The notes: generated from the letters alone by a model not told the origin. A stretch of DNA of 35,921 nucleotides from Chara braunii (GCA_003427395.1 BFEA01000278.1:293949-329869); one strand, 5' to 3'. Numbered from the stretch's first letter, positions 1-10,688 are shown. Numbers and translations are program-made.

Positions 1-59
1 TTGATGGAGGCCTCTACCCTGTGTTTGTCGGCTAATCGGATTGGTTCCTTTTTCGTCAG

Positions 60-170
60 CATCTTGGGTAATCTGATAGCCTTTCGATTTTTACGACGCG
101 ACGGGGACATTGCTTAATATGGTCCGGTAAGCTGTCGGCGCGAATACCCTTACAAGGGTGTCCGCCCTGG
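60..170 (-). repeat. diverged inverted end fragment (copy C) of the 1.4-kb dispersed repeat
   Basis: Read on the minus strand, this stretch resembles the right end of repeat copy A (about 9000-9080). It shares the ACCCTT-2 nt-AAGGGT inverted repeat (146-159), the following tggtcc-like block, and a segment resembling ttaagcgacgtccccgttgc. Similarity fades on both sides, so only the terminal part of the family is recognisable. Homology was judged by eye. The orientation is opposite to copies A and B. Confidence 0.5.
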
Positions 171-1099
171 TTTTTGTAAGTGTCAGAAAACAAGTTTGAC
201 CCAGAATTGTTGAGAAGACCGCGCGACTTGCGGAAGTGTGGTGACTATAGGTTGGCTATGGGGTCTAGAAGTAGAGAGTGGGTGGGCGCGCAGGGTTTGA
301 GGCGCGCGGGATTTCTTTCCTTGTCGTTGATTATAAAGCCGGCACGGACGCCGACCGGTTTAACTTTGTTTTATTTTTATTTATTTATTTTTGATTAAGT
401 AAGAATTAAGGATATTTTCTTGCGACCGAGGCGACCGCGTGTGCGAGGACAACGACATCGACAGCGACGGTACGACCTTGCGCGGTAAATGGGGCGGGGT
501 AGGATGGCGCGCAGGGATAGCCGCGGCACGGATGGTAGGCCGGCGGCTTTCGGCGACTGTGCGTGCAGGGGCAGGATGAAGAGTGACCCAGGGCGATTCA
601 TGGGCCCTGCGATCCATGCGCTACCACTTTATCTAGAAATTCGAGCCTGCCAACACCAGGCTTGGGCTTAGCCCTATAGGTTACGGCATCAAACCACTAC
701 TATGGAGGTTCAGGGACCGAGGCTGACGGATGTCGACGCAATAGATGCAGCAGAGAAGCGTAGAGAAGACCGAGGGGTCGAGGGCCCGACGGGGCTATCC
801 CCCTTTAATTTTATTAGAGGGTGCGACGACGGGCCCCGCTTCGTGGGTCTCGCCAGGTGCCAACAGCCCCACGGTGCCCCCACGTTACTCTTATTTTATT
901 TTAGTTTTCCTTGTGTTTTATTACTTTTGCCCCCCCCTTGCTATCGCATCCCGTTTTGAGCCGCGGGGCGGCGGTGGAGTTGCGTGGGAGTGTGTTGTAA
1001 TCGCGGGTTTGCCTGAAGCGCAATTACAAACTGTTTTCATGACCGCGCCGGAGCCGCGCCCCCTTTTGCCGTGGGACATGGCGCAGTGGGGTTGCGGCT

Positions 1100-1172
1100 G
1101 GCACCCAAGAGCCTAACTAAGTGGGTATACCCCTGAGCTGTTAAAATACAGACCTGTGTTCGAATCCAGATG
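1100..1172 (+). promoter_or_regulatory. tRNA-like Pol III B-box / T-arm motif
   Basis: Positions 1154-1169 fold as a T-arm: five-pair stem CTGTG/CCAG-type with one mismatch around loop TTCGAAT, which is the canonical B-box core. About 45 nt upstream, at about 1111, lies a loose A-box-like stretch (gcctaactaagtggg). The acceptor stem does not pair, so this is not a functional tRNA gene. It could be the head of a tRNA-derived SINE or chance. Confidence 0.25.
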
Positions 1173-2284
1173 ATGGAATTTGATGAGTAAAACCAGATAC
1201 TCTGGTTTGCTTGGGCCGACCAGGCTCCAAGTAGCCATAGAGCGCGGCCCAGCTTAAGTCCTTCGGAACATCTGTTAAAGTTGGAACGATACAGGGAGGA
1301 ATAGCATGGCCTCTGCGCAAGGACAACACATATAAAGTGAGAGCGAGGTCCGACGGCTGGGGTCCTTGCTCTTCTGCCAAGAAGCCAATCGGACCGTGCG
1401 TTGCCTTCGAGGTGCGGGGTTGACGTCAGTTGAGATAAAGAAGGCAAGCGGGGGGAGAATGAACTAAGACGGGGGACAGTGTCGGGTGCATGCGCAAGGC
1501 AGAGCGATAGCGGAGTACCGTGGGGTCGGGCGATGGGCAGCGGCTAGCGCAGGAGTGCGGTGGCGGCAGCAGCGGAAGGGGCCGACGGACAGATAGTGAC
1601 TGTCGGGCGGAGTTGAGGTAGGCAGCAGCGCAGCGGAGGTAGACAGAGGGAAACGGATGAACCCGGACGACGGCGGGCGCCGGGTGCGTGCGGAAGGAGA
1701 CGACGGTGGGATGGCAGAAGTAAGGGTCGGGCGCAGTGAAGAACGCACTGCGCTTCCGATTCAGGATGGAACTGAGGAAGGGAGGAGTTGAGGTAGGGGT
1801 TTTCGGGGGCCGCGAGGATGATGGAGGGGTTAGTTCGGCCGATAGAGGAGTAGATTAGAAGTTAGTGAAGGAATGGGCTGCGCGGGGTATGGAGATATGG
1901 CGGGAGGAAGAACCCGCACTCGCTCGTCTTTCGTTGGATTCGGGCGGGGAAGACTGTTGGGTGAGGGTTTCTTGACATGGCGATTCCGGATATGTAGTTA
2001 GTTTTGGAAGATAGTAAGTAGGTTTGGAGTTAGAAGTGAAAGTGAATCTGGACCGAAAAGGGCGCCAGATGCACGCGCGACTGGGTTGGAGAGAGCGAAA
2101 AAGGGAGTCGGGCGCAGTCGAGTGAGCCTAACTCTCTCGATCCCCACCGGAACCAGGAGGGGAGAGATGTGATCCTGAGGATCTGGGGCTGGGCGATCGT
2201 AATGGCGAAGTCAGTTTTTGCGTTAAGTTAGTAGAATAGCGGGTTAGTGAGAATCAAGCTGCGCTGAGTGATGGCTATGGCAGA

Positions 2285-2362
2285 TGTATGGCAGACGGTG
2301 AGACTCCTAGTGTGCTCGACTCTCTACGAAAACGGGCAAACCCAGGTTCAAATTCGGGGCTT
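2285..2362 (+). promoter_or_regulatory. second tRNA-like B-box / T-arm motif
   Basis: Positions 2342-2358 give a T-arm with stem CCAGG/TCGGG (one mismatch, one G-T pair) and loop TTCAAAT. No convincing acceptor or anticodon stem surrounds it. It resembles the motif near 1160 only in the T-arm. A degraded tRNA-derived element is possible. Confidence 0.2.
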
Positions 2363-3067
2363 GGAGATAGGGCGAATCTGATGGCAACGTCAGATGTCGC
2401 ATTCGAGCACTAGGCAGGCCGGGTTTAGTGGTAGGGGTTACGCTGTGCGAAGCGAGCGCTGAGAGGGGCGGATGAACCCGGGCGCGATATCACGCCAGAT
2501 ACATGCGGGAACGAATTTGGGCAAGGGAGGGTTCGAAACAAAGGTTTTTGGGTACTGCGAACTAGTTGGTGAAGTCAGTCTTGAGGTAGGAGAGGTGTAG
2601 AGTGAGGGTGAAGAGAAAGGTGGTGCGTGAGAGATGGCAGAGAGCGAAGAGGGGGGGGGAGATTCATAATGGCCACGAAGGACTGCAACGCGGTACAAAG
2701 TCGACCTCGAGGCTTTAAGGCGGGGCGAATCCGATGGAGAAGGTGGATTAGAGATTAGTTGTTAATTCTAGCGGGATAGGGAAGAATAATTCCGTAGAGA
2801 GAGTAAGTTTAGAGAAATGATATGTGTTTTTCCGCGTTTTAGCGGGAGATTCATCTCGATTTTGTTTATCCTATGGATCTAAAAACTCTCACGTGTGCAA
2901 CGACATCAGTATCTGACAACACCGTAGCTCTTACCGGCGTTCGTCGTTATCGTGACCATCACGATTCCTTAAGCCCAGGATCATTGCCGTTACTAGAGTA
3001 CTGCCGAAGTAAGGGAGGGAAGGAATATTTACCACAGAAGACCGGAGGTGCAGGAAGGACGGGAAGT

Positions 3068-4646
3068 CNAGCTACGGTGCTAGACTGGGTGCGATATGAT
3101 TGGGGGTGTACGNGTCCATGATCTAGTGGAGGATCCNCTCGAATTTGCTNGGCNCCTTTCAGGCGGAGTGGACTGAAGCTTGCNGCGGGGATGGGAACTT
3201 ACCTCGTTGGCCACTACGGAGGCTTGGTGAAGGCTGTTCNGCCAGCATCCTTGNGCACGACCNGTCAGGCTACTCCGTTACTCCACTGCGGATANGGGGG
3301 GGGGGGGCTGGTGGACTGCAGCACAGNGGTTTACTCTCGGNTGCTGTACCTNGCANGCTACCTCTACCATTGCNGTTCGGAGGACCATCGGACTGCTGTC
3401 CGTTCTGCGTNGGCTGCGGACTGACTGTCATTGCGGCAATTGGAGGACCACCGGAGGGCCCGTGCTCGGCTGTTTGGCTTGATTGATCAGGCGGACGGCT
3501 AGCGCTGCGGNNTGCNGCCATGTTATTGGCNGGGCAGGAATGGTTGCTGCTGCGGACTNCTGTTGCAGGCGGCTGCTACNATNGCTAGTNAATGGGAGNC
3601 CTTTNTNCGGACTATGTGCGGGCTGNAGCNGCTAACAGTTGTCGCTGTTGCTATTTGAACNCTGATAAGATANTGCGAGCGCATCCGGGGGCTGTTGCAN
3701 GCCGCTGAGTGACCACGGTTGGGCTGGGCTCGGAGAGGTGGTCAGGCTGGACAGGTAGAGAGGTTAGGGTTGTGGNTTGGGANGTCGGCNGGGGGTTGAC
3801 CGCGNCAGTNTGANTNNAGGGGNTGACCAAGCTGTTACATCNGCCGCCACTGCGGGNCCCTCAGGCGAGCCAAGNAATCAAGGCCCTCTCACGCGAGTCT
3901 GAGAGTACCTCTCTTNTATCAGAGAGTNTCAAACTTATCTCCTTCTNCCTTTCTTACTCTCAGTCTAGTCCATTGGTTCAGAGAGGAAGNTGGNAGGCGN
4001 GATTGCAACCCNTAACCCGCGCCAAGGCNTTTNTGGGAGGTTCNCCCCACCAATTGCGGGAGCTCTGCCGGAACTCGGGAGGAGTTCTGGAGGCAGGGAA
4101 TTGAAAGGTAACCATTGCTTTCCCTTANANACTNAGTATAACCCCTATCTATACACTTCTCTGTGTACTGGTNGAATGTATCGCATGCACCCCTACNTTG
4201 ACTTTTGGATTGACTTTCATGATANAAAATCAGACTAACTAAAGGAATNCATGTATAATGGCGGTTTCAGTTTCTTTGATTGCCTGAAAGCAGATTGTCA
4301 CAAGNGGTNGCATCAGGGGGAAGGNTGGGAGNAAGGCAGTTTTGCTTGCAACTGAACGGGTCTTATAGNGTCANACATTGTTTCTAAGANGAATGGCNTG
4401 ACTGCTATGTTTTGTTTTGTTTTCTGAAGGACCAAGCATCGTTTCTAAGATGAATGGCTTGGTTGNTGTGTTTCTTTAATTNTGTCAGNCATTGTTTCTA
4501 AGATGAATGGNNTGGCTACTTACTTCTGAGGGGTATTGCTTGCTTGACTTTTGAGGGTCAGACATTGTTTCTGAGATGAATGATCTGGCCGCTGTTTTAC
4601 TTGGGTGNTTTNTGAACAGTCTCTGGGTCAGGCCCAGGGTACTCTG
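3068..4646. other. stretch with scattered single ambiguous bases, no gene supported
   Basis: Dozens of isolated n characters occur here and nowhere else in the window. They are not a gap run. This looks like a consensus over disagreeing or low-quality reads, for example a collapsed repeat. The sequence between about 3100 and 3860 is GC-rich with loosely repeated ggctgcgg/ggaggacca words. Reading frames across it cannot be trusted. Confidence 0.6.
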
Positions 4647-5213
4647 NTTTTTTTATGCTGAAAAAGGGAGAGTTGAGCATTGTTTCTAAGATGAATGGCT
4701 CATCCCTCCTTGATTGTTTTTATTCTGAGGGAGGATTCAGGGCCAGAGGACTAGACATTGTTTCTAAGATGAATGGTCTAAGTCTGAGGCCTCAGGACTA
4801 TAATGAGAACCAAGGAATAAGATTCTCTATATTGTGATATATATATGTACTTATATATGAACAAGGCTAGTCAGACCTTGTTTCTAAGATGAATGGATGA
4901 ATGGTCTGACTATAGACTTATCATAAGCAAAAAGAGTATAATTAAGAGTTATAATTGAAGGTGACCTAGGCAGGCTGGGCATTGTTTCTAAGATGAATGG
5001 CCCAACCCTATGCCCTCCTCTTGAAGATTAAGGTGCAGAAAGGTATATATAACTTGGCTATTTTAAACAGTCCTGGGCGACTCAGCATGGTTTCTAAGAT
5101 GAATGGCTTAGTCATATGCCCAATGAAGAGAAAAAGTAGTTGTACAACTTGTTCGTGTATAATTAAGGCAGACGGTTGACATTGTTTCTAAGATGAATGA
5201 CCAATCCCCATGC
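4370..5213. repeat. array of ten hairpins with a conserved loop and variable complementary stems
   Basis: A near-identical 20-nt core, CATTGTTTCTAAGATGAATG, starts at 4376, 4437, 4490, 4563, 4678, 4756, 4876, 4980, 5086 and 5180 (spacing 53-120 bp). Flanks differ from copy to copy, yet each left flank is complementary to its own right flank. Examples: ACCAAG/CTTGGT (4431, 4458), TGAGC/GCTCA (4674, 4698), TAGTCAGACC/GGTCTGACTA (4868, 4903), TGGGC/GCCCA (4976, 5000), GACTCAGC/GCTTAGTC (5079, 5106). ATT and AAT inside the core extend the stem, usually with one unpaired G on the 3' side. Spacers between hairpins are not conserved. Conserved loop with covarying stems indicates selection or copying as a hairpin. 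No family known to me fits; function unknown. Confidence 0.85.
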
Positions 5214-5404
5214 CCTATGTAAGTAGGGTGTAAATGGTTAAATAATTGAAAGACTATGAACTAATGTCTGTTAAACCAACTTGGGGATGGTGAAAGTACT
5301 TACCTTTGTGGTTTGGTCTGCATGTGACTGAGTGGCATCACTATCTAGTCCGAGTTTGAGTTGATAGGTAGTTGTTGTAGTGGCTCGCAACGTGCTAGAG
5401 CTAT

Positions 5405-5482
5405 AAGAGTTAGATTCAATTTCTGCATTTCCTGAGCTAAGTTTTTTTTTTTAGATCAATTCTCGCATTTTCTGAGATCTTT
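5405..5482 (+). repeat. short tandem duplication
   Basis: Two diverged copies of a unit of about 35 bp sit side by side: agattcaatttctgcatttc at about 5410 and agatcaattctcgcattttc at about 5453, each followed by a ctgag-type ending. They are separated by a T run. Nothing coding is seen. Confidence 0.5.
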
Positions 5483-5497
5483 TGTTATACTTGGCTT

Positions 5498-5829
5498 TGT
5501 ATAAATCTTGGTAAGCTACTTTTCCTACGGGAAGCGCTGCCGAAATTTCTTCAAATCCAAGGAGTTATGACGTGGTAAAAATCTGGAAAGTCTCCTTCTC
5601 TAAATTTCTGACTTTTCAAAGTTCAACTTGTCTAAGGTTCGTATATGACGTGGTAAAAATCTGGAAAGTCTCCTTCTCTAAAGGGAGTGCTGCCCAAATT
5701 TTTGCTAATTCAGTGAGTTCGACAAAATTGGACTTTGGAAAGTCAAAGATCATTTCTGATTTTATATTCGGGCTGATATAAATTCTGGAAAGACACTTTT
5801 CCTACGGGAAGCGCTGCCGAAATTTTCTT
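5498..5829 (+). repeat. four-copy interspersed repeat with small hairpins
   Basis: A unit of about 51 bp occurs at about 5498-5550, 5569-5612 (partial), 5647-5705 and 5775-5829. The general form is taaaNtctggaaag, a pyrimidine run, an inverted repeat, then gctgccNaaattt. Copies 1 and 4 share cttttcctacgggaagcgct; copies 2 and 3 share a 36-bp identical block beginning gacgtggtaaaaatctggaa. The inverted repeat changes between types (CTTTTCCtaCGGGAAG versus CTCCttctctaaaGGGAG) while remaining foldable, as in the array just upstream. Confidence 0.7.
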
Positions 5830-7150
5830 AGTTTAAAGGAGATAGATTATATTTTGAGAGGTGACGATTCTGACAATCCACTCTGTATAGGGGAGATTAT
5901 GTCAGGGTCTACCTTTGTTTTGGGCACTGCTTAAAGGTAGATTCAGGCTTAGCCAATTAGAAGGATCTTGGATGAGAATGTGTTATGGGGTTGTATTCTC
6001 CATACACTTATGACTGTAACTTGGGGATTGACCTATCTTGTGTTACAGGTTCTCTTGATCATATCGATTCAGGATTTGGACTAGTTTCAACTTGATCCTA
6101 CAAGGATCATCTTCTGTTATCACTGATAACAAATCGGTTGTCGATTCGTCGGCTTACGATTCAACTCCAATTCACTCCTGTCACTCAACCTAAAGGCTTT
6201 AGCGTTGTAATTGAATTGTTTTGTTGTATTTTCACCCGGACTTTATTGAATGGTCATCCAACAAAAGTACTGAGTATTTATTTAAGATTTTCACGAGTGA
6301 GGCTTGTATGGTTAAAGCGAGGGGTATGAGTGCAAGGAATGGTCGAAGTTGACCCCGTGTAGTGTGTGGACTTCTGGATGAATCTTTGATGTGATTGCAG
6401 GTGCGTTTGTGGTTCGGACTCTGGATGTGATTGTCTGCGATTTCATACATATATGGCTGAGAGTAGCCTCACTGTGACTGTGAGAAGTGAACGTCCTATA
6501 GAATCAACCCTTACATATTTATAAGTGCCCTGAGTATTTAAGAGACCTACTGTGAGTATGAATAAGGGTTAACAAGGTTATGTCTCGAGAGGGAAGGGAG
6601 GTTCTTCTTTTACCCTTGCTTTTTAAAGTTTGTATGGTTGGACGTTGTAGTCCGTGGCAGCCGTCAAAGTCAAACCCCTTGATTTTTGCCCAGGCCCGGA
6701 GTGAGACTCATCTCTGGGGCAGTAAGAAGCGACTGCCACCACAGGTATGAACCTACGTACCACCCACTGTGCACAGAGTGCAGAAGAGGGTGTGTGGTCT
6801 TCAACCTCGCATGGCGGTTGTCCAGCGTCGAGAGATTAACGCTCAAGGCGCGTGTCAACCGACACTTAAGTGTCGAATGCGACCCTCAGGATTAACGAGG
6901 ACCGTGTGAGTATGGGTAATACATAGTACGCCATCACTGCGACCGCTTGCGTACGTTTGCATTGCGAGTCGATATGAGTAGACCCTGCGTCCGCAAAACT
7001 TTATACTAAGTCTCGCGCGTGACGCTTGTCCGACTTCCGCAGTGGAAATTTATGGGACGGGTACTAAGGGGCTAGGAGCGTTGTCGCGTTGTTTGTGTTG
7101 TGTCGTTTCGGGTGTGTGTGTGTGTGTTTTATTTTTTGTGTTCGTGAGGC
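5830..7150. other. no gene seen; small inverted repeats
   Basis: No reading frame here looks coding. Three short hairpins lie close together at 6093-6109 (TGATCCT/AGGATCA), 6116-6130 (GTTATC/GATAAC) and 6132-6146 (AATCG/CGATT). A perfect 16-bp palindrome CGACACTTAAGTGTCG is at 6860-6875. A short (GT)n run lies near 7112. Confidence 0.45.
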
Positions 7151-7159
7151 GGTGTGCGC

Positions 7160-7500
7160 GTGGTGTGTGGGATGCGTCCTAGTCGACCGACGACGAGCCG
7201 CGCTTGGGACTTCAGGCCCCCAAGATGTCCGTTCGGATGCGGGCCCGATAGGCGTATTACCGCTCGTACCCCCTATGCTACAGCGAACGAGAAACGCCCT
7301 CGGCTGGTTCACCTCTGCGATTGCAACCGAGTAGCTTTCGTACTGTGGACTGGTAGCTCGGCGGGGATACGCCCACCGAAGGGAGGTGACAGCTCCCGTA
7401 AGGTGGAGGTAAGTTGTGCCTCGCGTAGGCCCTATCTTGTCGTAGGGGCTCGCGAGAGGTATGGCTGGCGCACTCGGCCAGAGCGGCCTAAGGAAGCTTC
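7160..7500 (+). repeat. repeat module X (inverted copy at 15830-16155)
   Basis: This stretch matches the reverse complement of 15830-16155. Shared landmarks in order are agtcgaccg, ctatgctacRgcgaNcgaga, acgccctcggctg, a ggtagctcRgcRgggatacg block and a ggtgacaNctcc-type block. The copies are clearly homologous but well diverged. The block at 7352 resembles a Pol III A-box; no B-box follows at tRNA spacing. Module A begins about 100 bp downstream. Confidence 0.65.
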
Positions 7501-7600
7501 ATTTGTGTGTTCGCGACGAGGTTGGTCCAACTCCTGCGTGACACGGCCGAGAGGGTCCCGCGCTGCCTCGTGCGGTGCCGGACCGATGCGCACGACAGTG

Positions 7601-9085
7601 CGCCCGTAACCCTTCACGCATACCTCGCTGCTTTCTCTGCACGTTCTCTTCGTTGCTCCCTGCTCGTTCTTTCGTCGGTCTTCTCCGTAGTCATTGTCTC
7701 CCCCACCGTAGTCGTCACCTCCGTCGTTTGCTCCTGGCCTTCTCCCTCATCCCCTTCGTCGTTTCTTCTCCTCGCTGCCTTCCCGCTCTCATTCTCCATT
7801 CTCCCTCATGCACACATTCTCTCTCGCATGCTCGCTCATTTTCTCTCGTTCTGCGCCCCTCCTCCCAACGCCGCTGAGCCTCTTGTGTGTATCCCGCAAC
7901 GTGTCTTTCGGAGCCATTGGAGCTCGTCTGATCGACTTCGGGTCGGGAGTAGACCCAACCCGGTTGAATGAATCTGTCTCAAGTTCTAGGCAGGTTGAAG
8001 ACTGAACGAAAGTAAAATAAGAAAAGAAAAACGACGTGGAAACAAAAATAAAAGAAAGAAATAAAACAAAAAAGAAAAAAAGGTAAAAATAAATAAAATC
8101 TAACATTATGAAATCTAAGAAAAACTATAACAGCTAACTACCCTAGACTTCCAAGTGTCGTACCCTTGTTTTGAAACGTGGCTAACTGTAACTACTAACT
8201 GTAATTAACTATTGATCTTGAGGTCACGGGTTCAAGTCCTGGCCGACCGAACACAGGGTAACTTGTAGTTGAGCTCCTTGCCAAAAAGGAGCTAGCTCGG
8301 GGTCGGATAGATTCAATCCCCGAGTCACTTGATTCCTAATCCGCACCGAAAACTCATTGAGCTAACTTTTTTTTTTGTATGAAAAGAAGCAGCTCAGGTA
8401 TAAGTATAGTAATGGGGCTAAGTCCTATCAGTGGTCTGAGCCCTTTTCTAAGTCTTTGCGTGTGCACGCCTGTCGGCCTGCATGCCTGTCTGAGTGCTTA
8501 TCAGCTTGAGTGTGTGAGTGACCCGCCTTGGTACTTATTTGATCAGAGGCCCGAAGGGCCGATACTTAGTTGTGACCGCGGCATTGAGGGCCATGGCGGG
8601 GAAAACACTCAAGTGGTGGGTAGGCCGGTACCACACTACGGTAGATGTGTCGTGTACCCGAGGCCGAATAAAAGAAAACAAGAGTTAGTATTTTTAGAGG
8701 AGAAGTACCGGTACGTAAACAAGTACCAACCTAAATCTCAATGTGTGTTGTAAATGTATCCGACACGACACTAACCCAATCAACCACTCGACCTTTTTGG
8801 TCGGAGGGTATTACTACTAATCCTATTCATTACACTCCGCGTCATAATAACGCCCGCGCATACTGTCAAAATTTTCTCATCGATTTGCCCCGACCTCAAT
8901 GGCCGAGGAATTCGTTTCGAGTGTCACGCCAAAGCACGCACACCCTTTCCATTCAGACTGGTTCCGTCATGGTAGTCGACGTCCTCACTGTGTCGAATGC
9001 AAAAACATGGCCAAACACCCTTGTAAGGGTATTTGGTCCGATAGTATTCCCAGACCCTATTAAGCGACGTCCCCGTTGCTAAGGA
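7601..9085 (+). repeat. dispersed repeat copy A (about 1.45 kb; direct copy B at 22201-23636)
   Basis: Copy A begins at cgcccgtaacccttcacgca and stays collinear with copy B to about 9041, at roughly 90 percent identity by eye; the last 45 bp resemble copy C. It holds a pyrimidine-rich part (7614-7900), a purine/A-rich part (7990-8110), a tRNA-like T-arm and several hairpins conserved in both copies: 8272-8293, 8296-8324, 8548-8560, 8789-8803 and 9011-9036. No coding frame is conserved between copies. There is no transposase or RT domain and no obvious terminal inverted repeat. Class unknown; it may be a non-autonomous element or an LTR-like unit. Confidence 0.8.
8165..8325 (+). other. tRNA-like T-arms and strong hairpins inside repeat A
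   Basis: A B-box-like ggttcaagtcc lies at 8229-8240 and a second B-box-like gattcaatccc at about 8310-8320. Between them is a perfect stem AGCTCCTT/AAGGAGCT (8272-8293); the second motif sits inside stem CTCGGGG/CCCCGAG (8296-8324). Copy B has the equivalents at about 22820-22925, some of the stem weakened. A tRNA-derived SINE head is one reading; no full cloverleaf can be drawn. Confidence 0.35.
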
Positions 9086-9950
9086 CGTTTATCACAATCG
9101 TTCATATAGTTCCCTTTTTCATCATTTCCCAAGATCAACTCAACTGATAAAATAGGACAAGATCGAAAACACCACTAGACAGATGATACAATACAAAACA
9201 ATACATGTATTTGTTTTTCCTGTTTGAAAGATAAGGTGAATCCCTTTCCCAAATAAGGTGCATCTTTGATAAGTGGATAACCAAACCCGAGTCCCTGCAT
9301 TGAGATGCGGTCAAGATTCACATTGCCTCTCTTGATACATTTTACCATCGCTGGGATTCTAACTAAGGTCTCTCACATAATGAAACTCACAAACGAAACT
9401 CAATGAATCAATGGTGGGGATACTGCATATGTACTACAACGGTGAAAGTTACCAAGAGAGACAACAATCATATTTTCCACATTCTTAGACTTTTTTCCCA
9501 GATCCTCGTTGGTTATCTGCAGAGTCATGGAATCTGCCCCTTTGGACACGGGTCTTTACCTAAACCATATTACCGTCTCACCCGAAGTCCAATGCGAGGG
9601 GATCAACTGTCTTGATCTTAACCCACCACAGTCCGGTTGATCAGGCTTGATATGCGGCCCACTGTGTTGTTATATTAACAGTGATTCCCGTATTGGTTAA
9701 GCAATAACGGGTAAATCCTCCTATCCTGGGTTTTACCCACCTTTTACACCTGACTTTCGACCCCTCTGATAACTACCTGAGTTGATCCCCAGTAGGCGGT
9801 CGCCCTTTTGGTTTCAACTTTAGGCCAAAACTGGAAGGCCCGCTGCCTGGTTATACTTGGTCAGCAGCCAACGCTGGGAGTTACATCCCAACGATGTCAA
9901 TTTTCCACCATAGGCTTGGTAATTTAGTCCCTCGGACGGACCTTCTGAAG
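9086..9950. other. no gene or clear repeat seen
   Basis: This is mixed-composition unique-looking sequence. Frames are short and there are no recognisable motifs. Confidence 0.4.
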
Positions 9951-10172
9951 TGGATGAACGATGTTCATTTCAATATATACCAAAAAGAATTCATAATTTA
10001 TTGACAAAATTTCCCCCCTCGTCAGATTGCCACTTATTGGATGAAGGATGTGCATTTCAATATATACCAAAAATCAATATATGAACCAACCAATAAGAAC
10101 AAATTTATCATCATCGTCAGATTGCCAAATAGTGGATGAACGAGGGGCATCGTCAGGTTGCCACTTAGTGGT
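9951..10172 (+). repeat. imperfect tandem repeat, 86-bp spacing
   Basis: A block of about 36 bp starting tggatgaaNgatgt and ending atataccaaaaa occurs at 9951-9986 and 10038-10073. A related block, cgtcagRttgccacttagtgg, occurs at about 10020, 10116 and 10151. Together they make two to three degenerate copies of a unit of about 90 bp. No coding potential is seen. Confidence 0.6.
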
Positions 10173-10688
10173 CGTGTCTTCTTGTCTCGATCACAACTCA
10201 GTCGGACACACGTCTTGGGGATCTCTCAAAATAAATAAAACGAGCCGAAAATCCAAAATAAATATAATTTTTTTGGTTTTCATAATACAATTGATGCAAA
10301 AGGATATCTTTCGTGACATCAACAATTCGGAGCGATCTCATTTCAGAATCTGCTAATTTTATCTTAGACTAACGCCATTAGGATAGTGAACGGTGTCCTT
10401 TGTACAACACAACTCAAATCTATTTCAAAATAAGACACGTCTCGTGTCTTTTCAAACATGACACATCTCTGGTGTTTGTCCAATATCAATGACTTTATGA
10501 TTCAAAAATAAGATTTAATTTTTAAGGTCTCCGTCAAATTACCTTTTTGGGGTTATGTCTTAGATAAAAGACAGATTCAATAATGAATCATATGAATATA
10601 CACGTAGTACTTGTGTCCGAGTATTACTCGGATCGTACTCCATAAGGATTACACCTTTTATAAGATAGTCATCAAATATCAAAATCAT
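10173..10688. other. AT-rich, no gene seen
   Basis: Only short frames are present. Small inverted repeats of gacac/gtgtc type lie near 10434-10480 (for example acacgtctcgtgt). Nothing else was recognised. Confidence 0.4.

Larger units (their letters stand above)
171..2870. other. GC-rich intergenic stretch, no gene supported
   Basis: Base composition is high in G+C and in G on the plus strand. The open frames here are short, low-complexity (Arg/Pro/Ser-rich), overlap each other on both strands and match no protein family that I recognise. I see no coding gene. Two T-arm-like motifs are listed separately. The composition differs sharply from the AT-rich DNA after 5.2 kb. Confidence 0.5.

Noticed and set aside
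1100-1172. Functional tRNA gene
   Set aside because: The T-arm is good, but the acceptor stem does not pair and the anticodon arm is poor.
4370-5213. CRISPR array or hammerhead ribozyme cluster
   Set aside because: The repeats are irregularly spaced, and the regions next to each core form stems with one another, unlike spacers. The core lacks the CUGAUGA and GAAA combination of a hammerhead.
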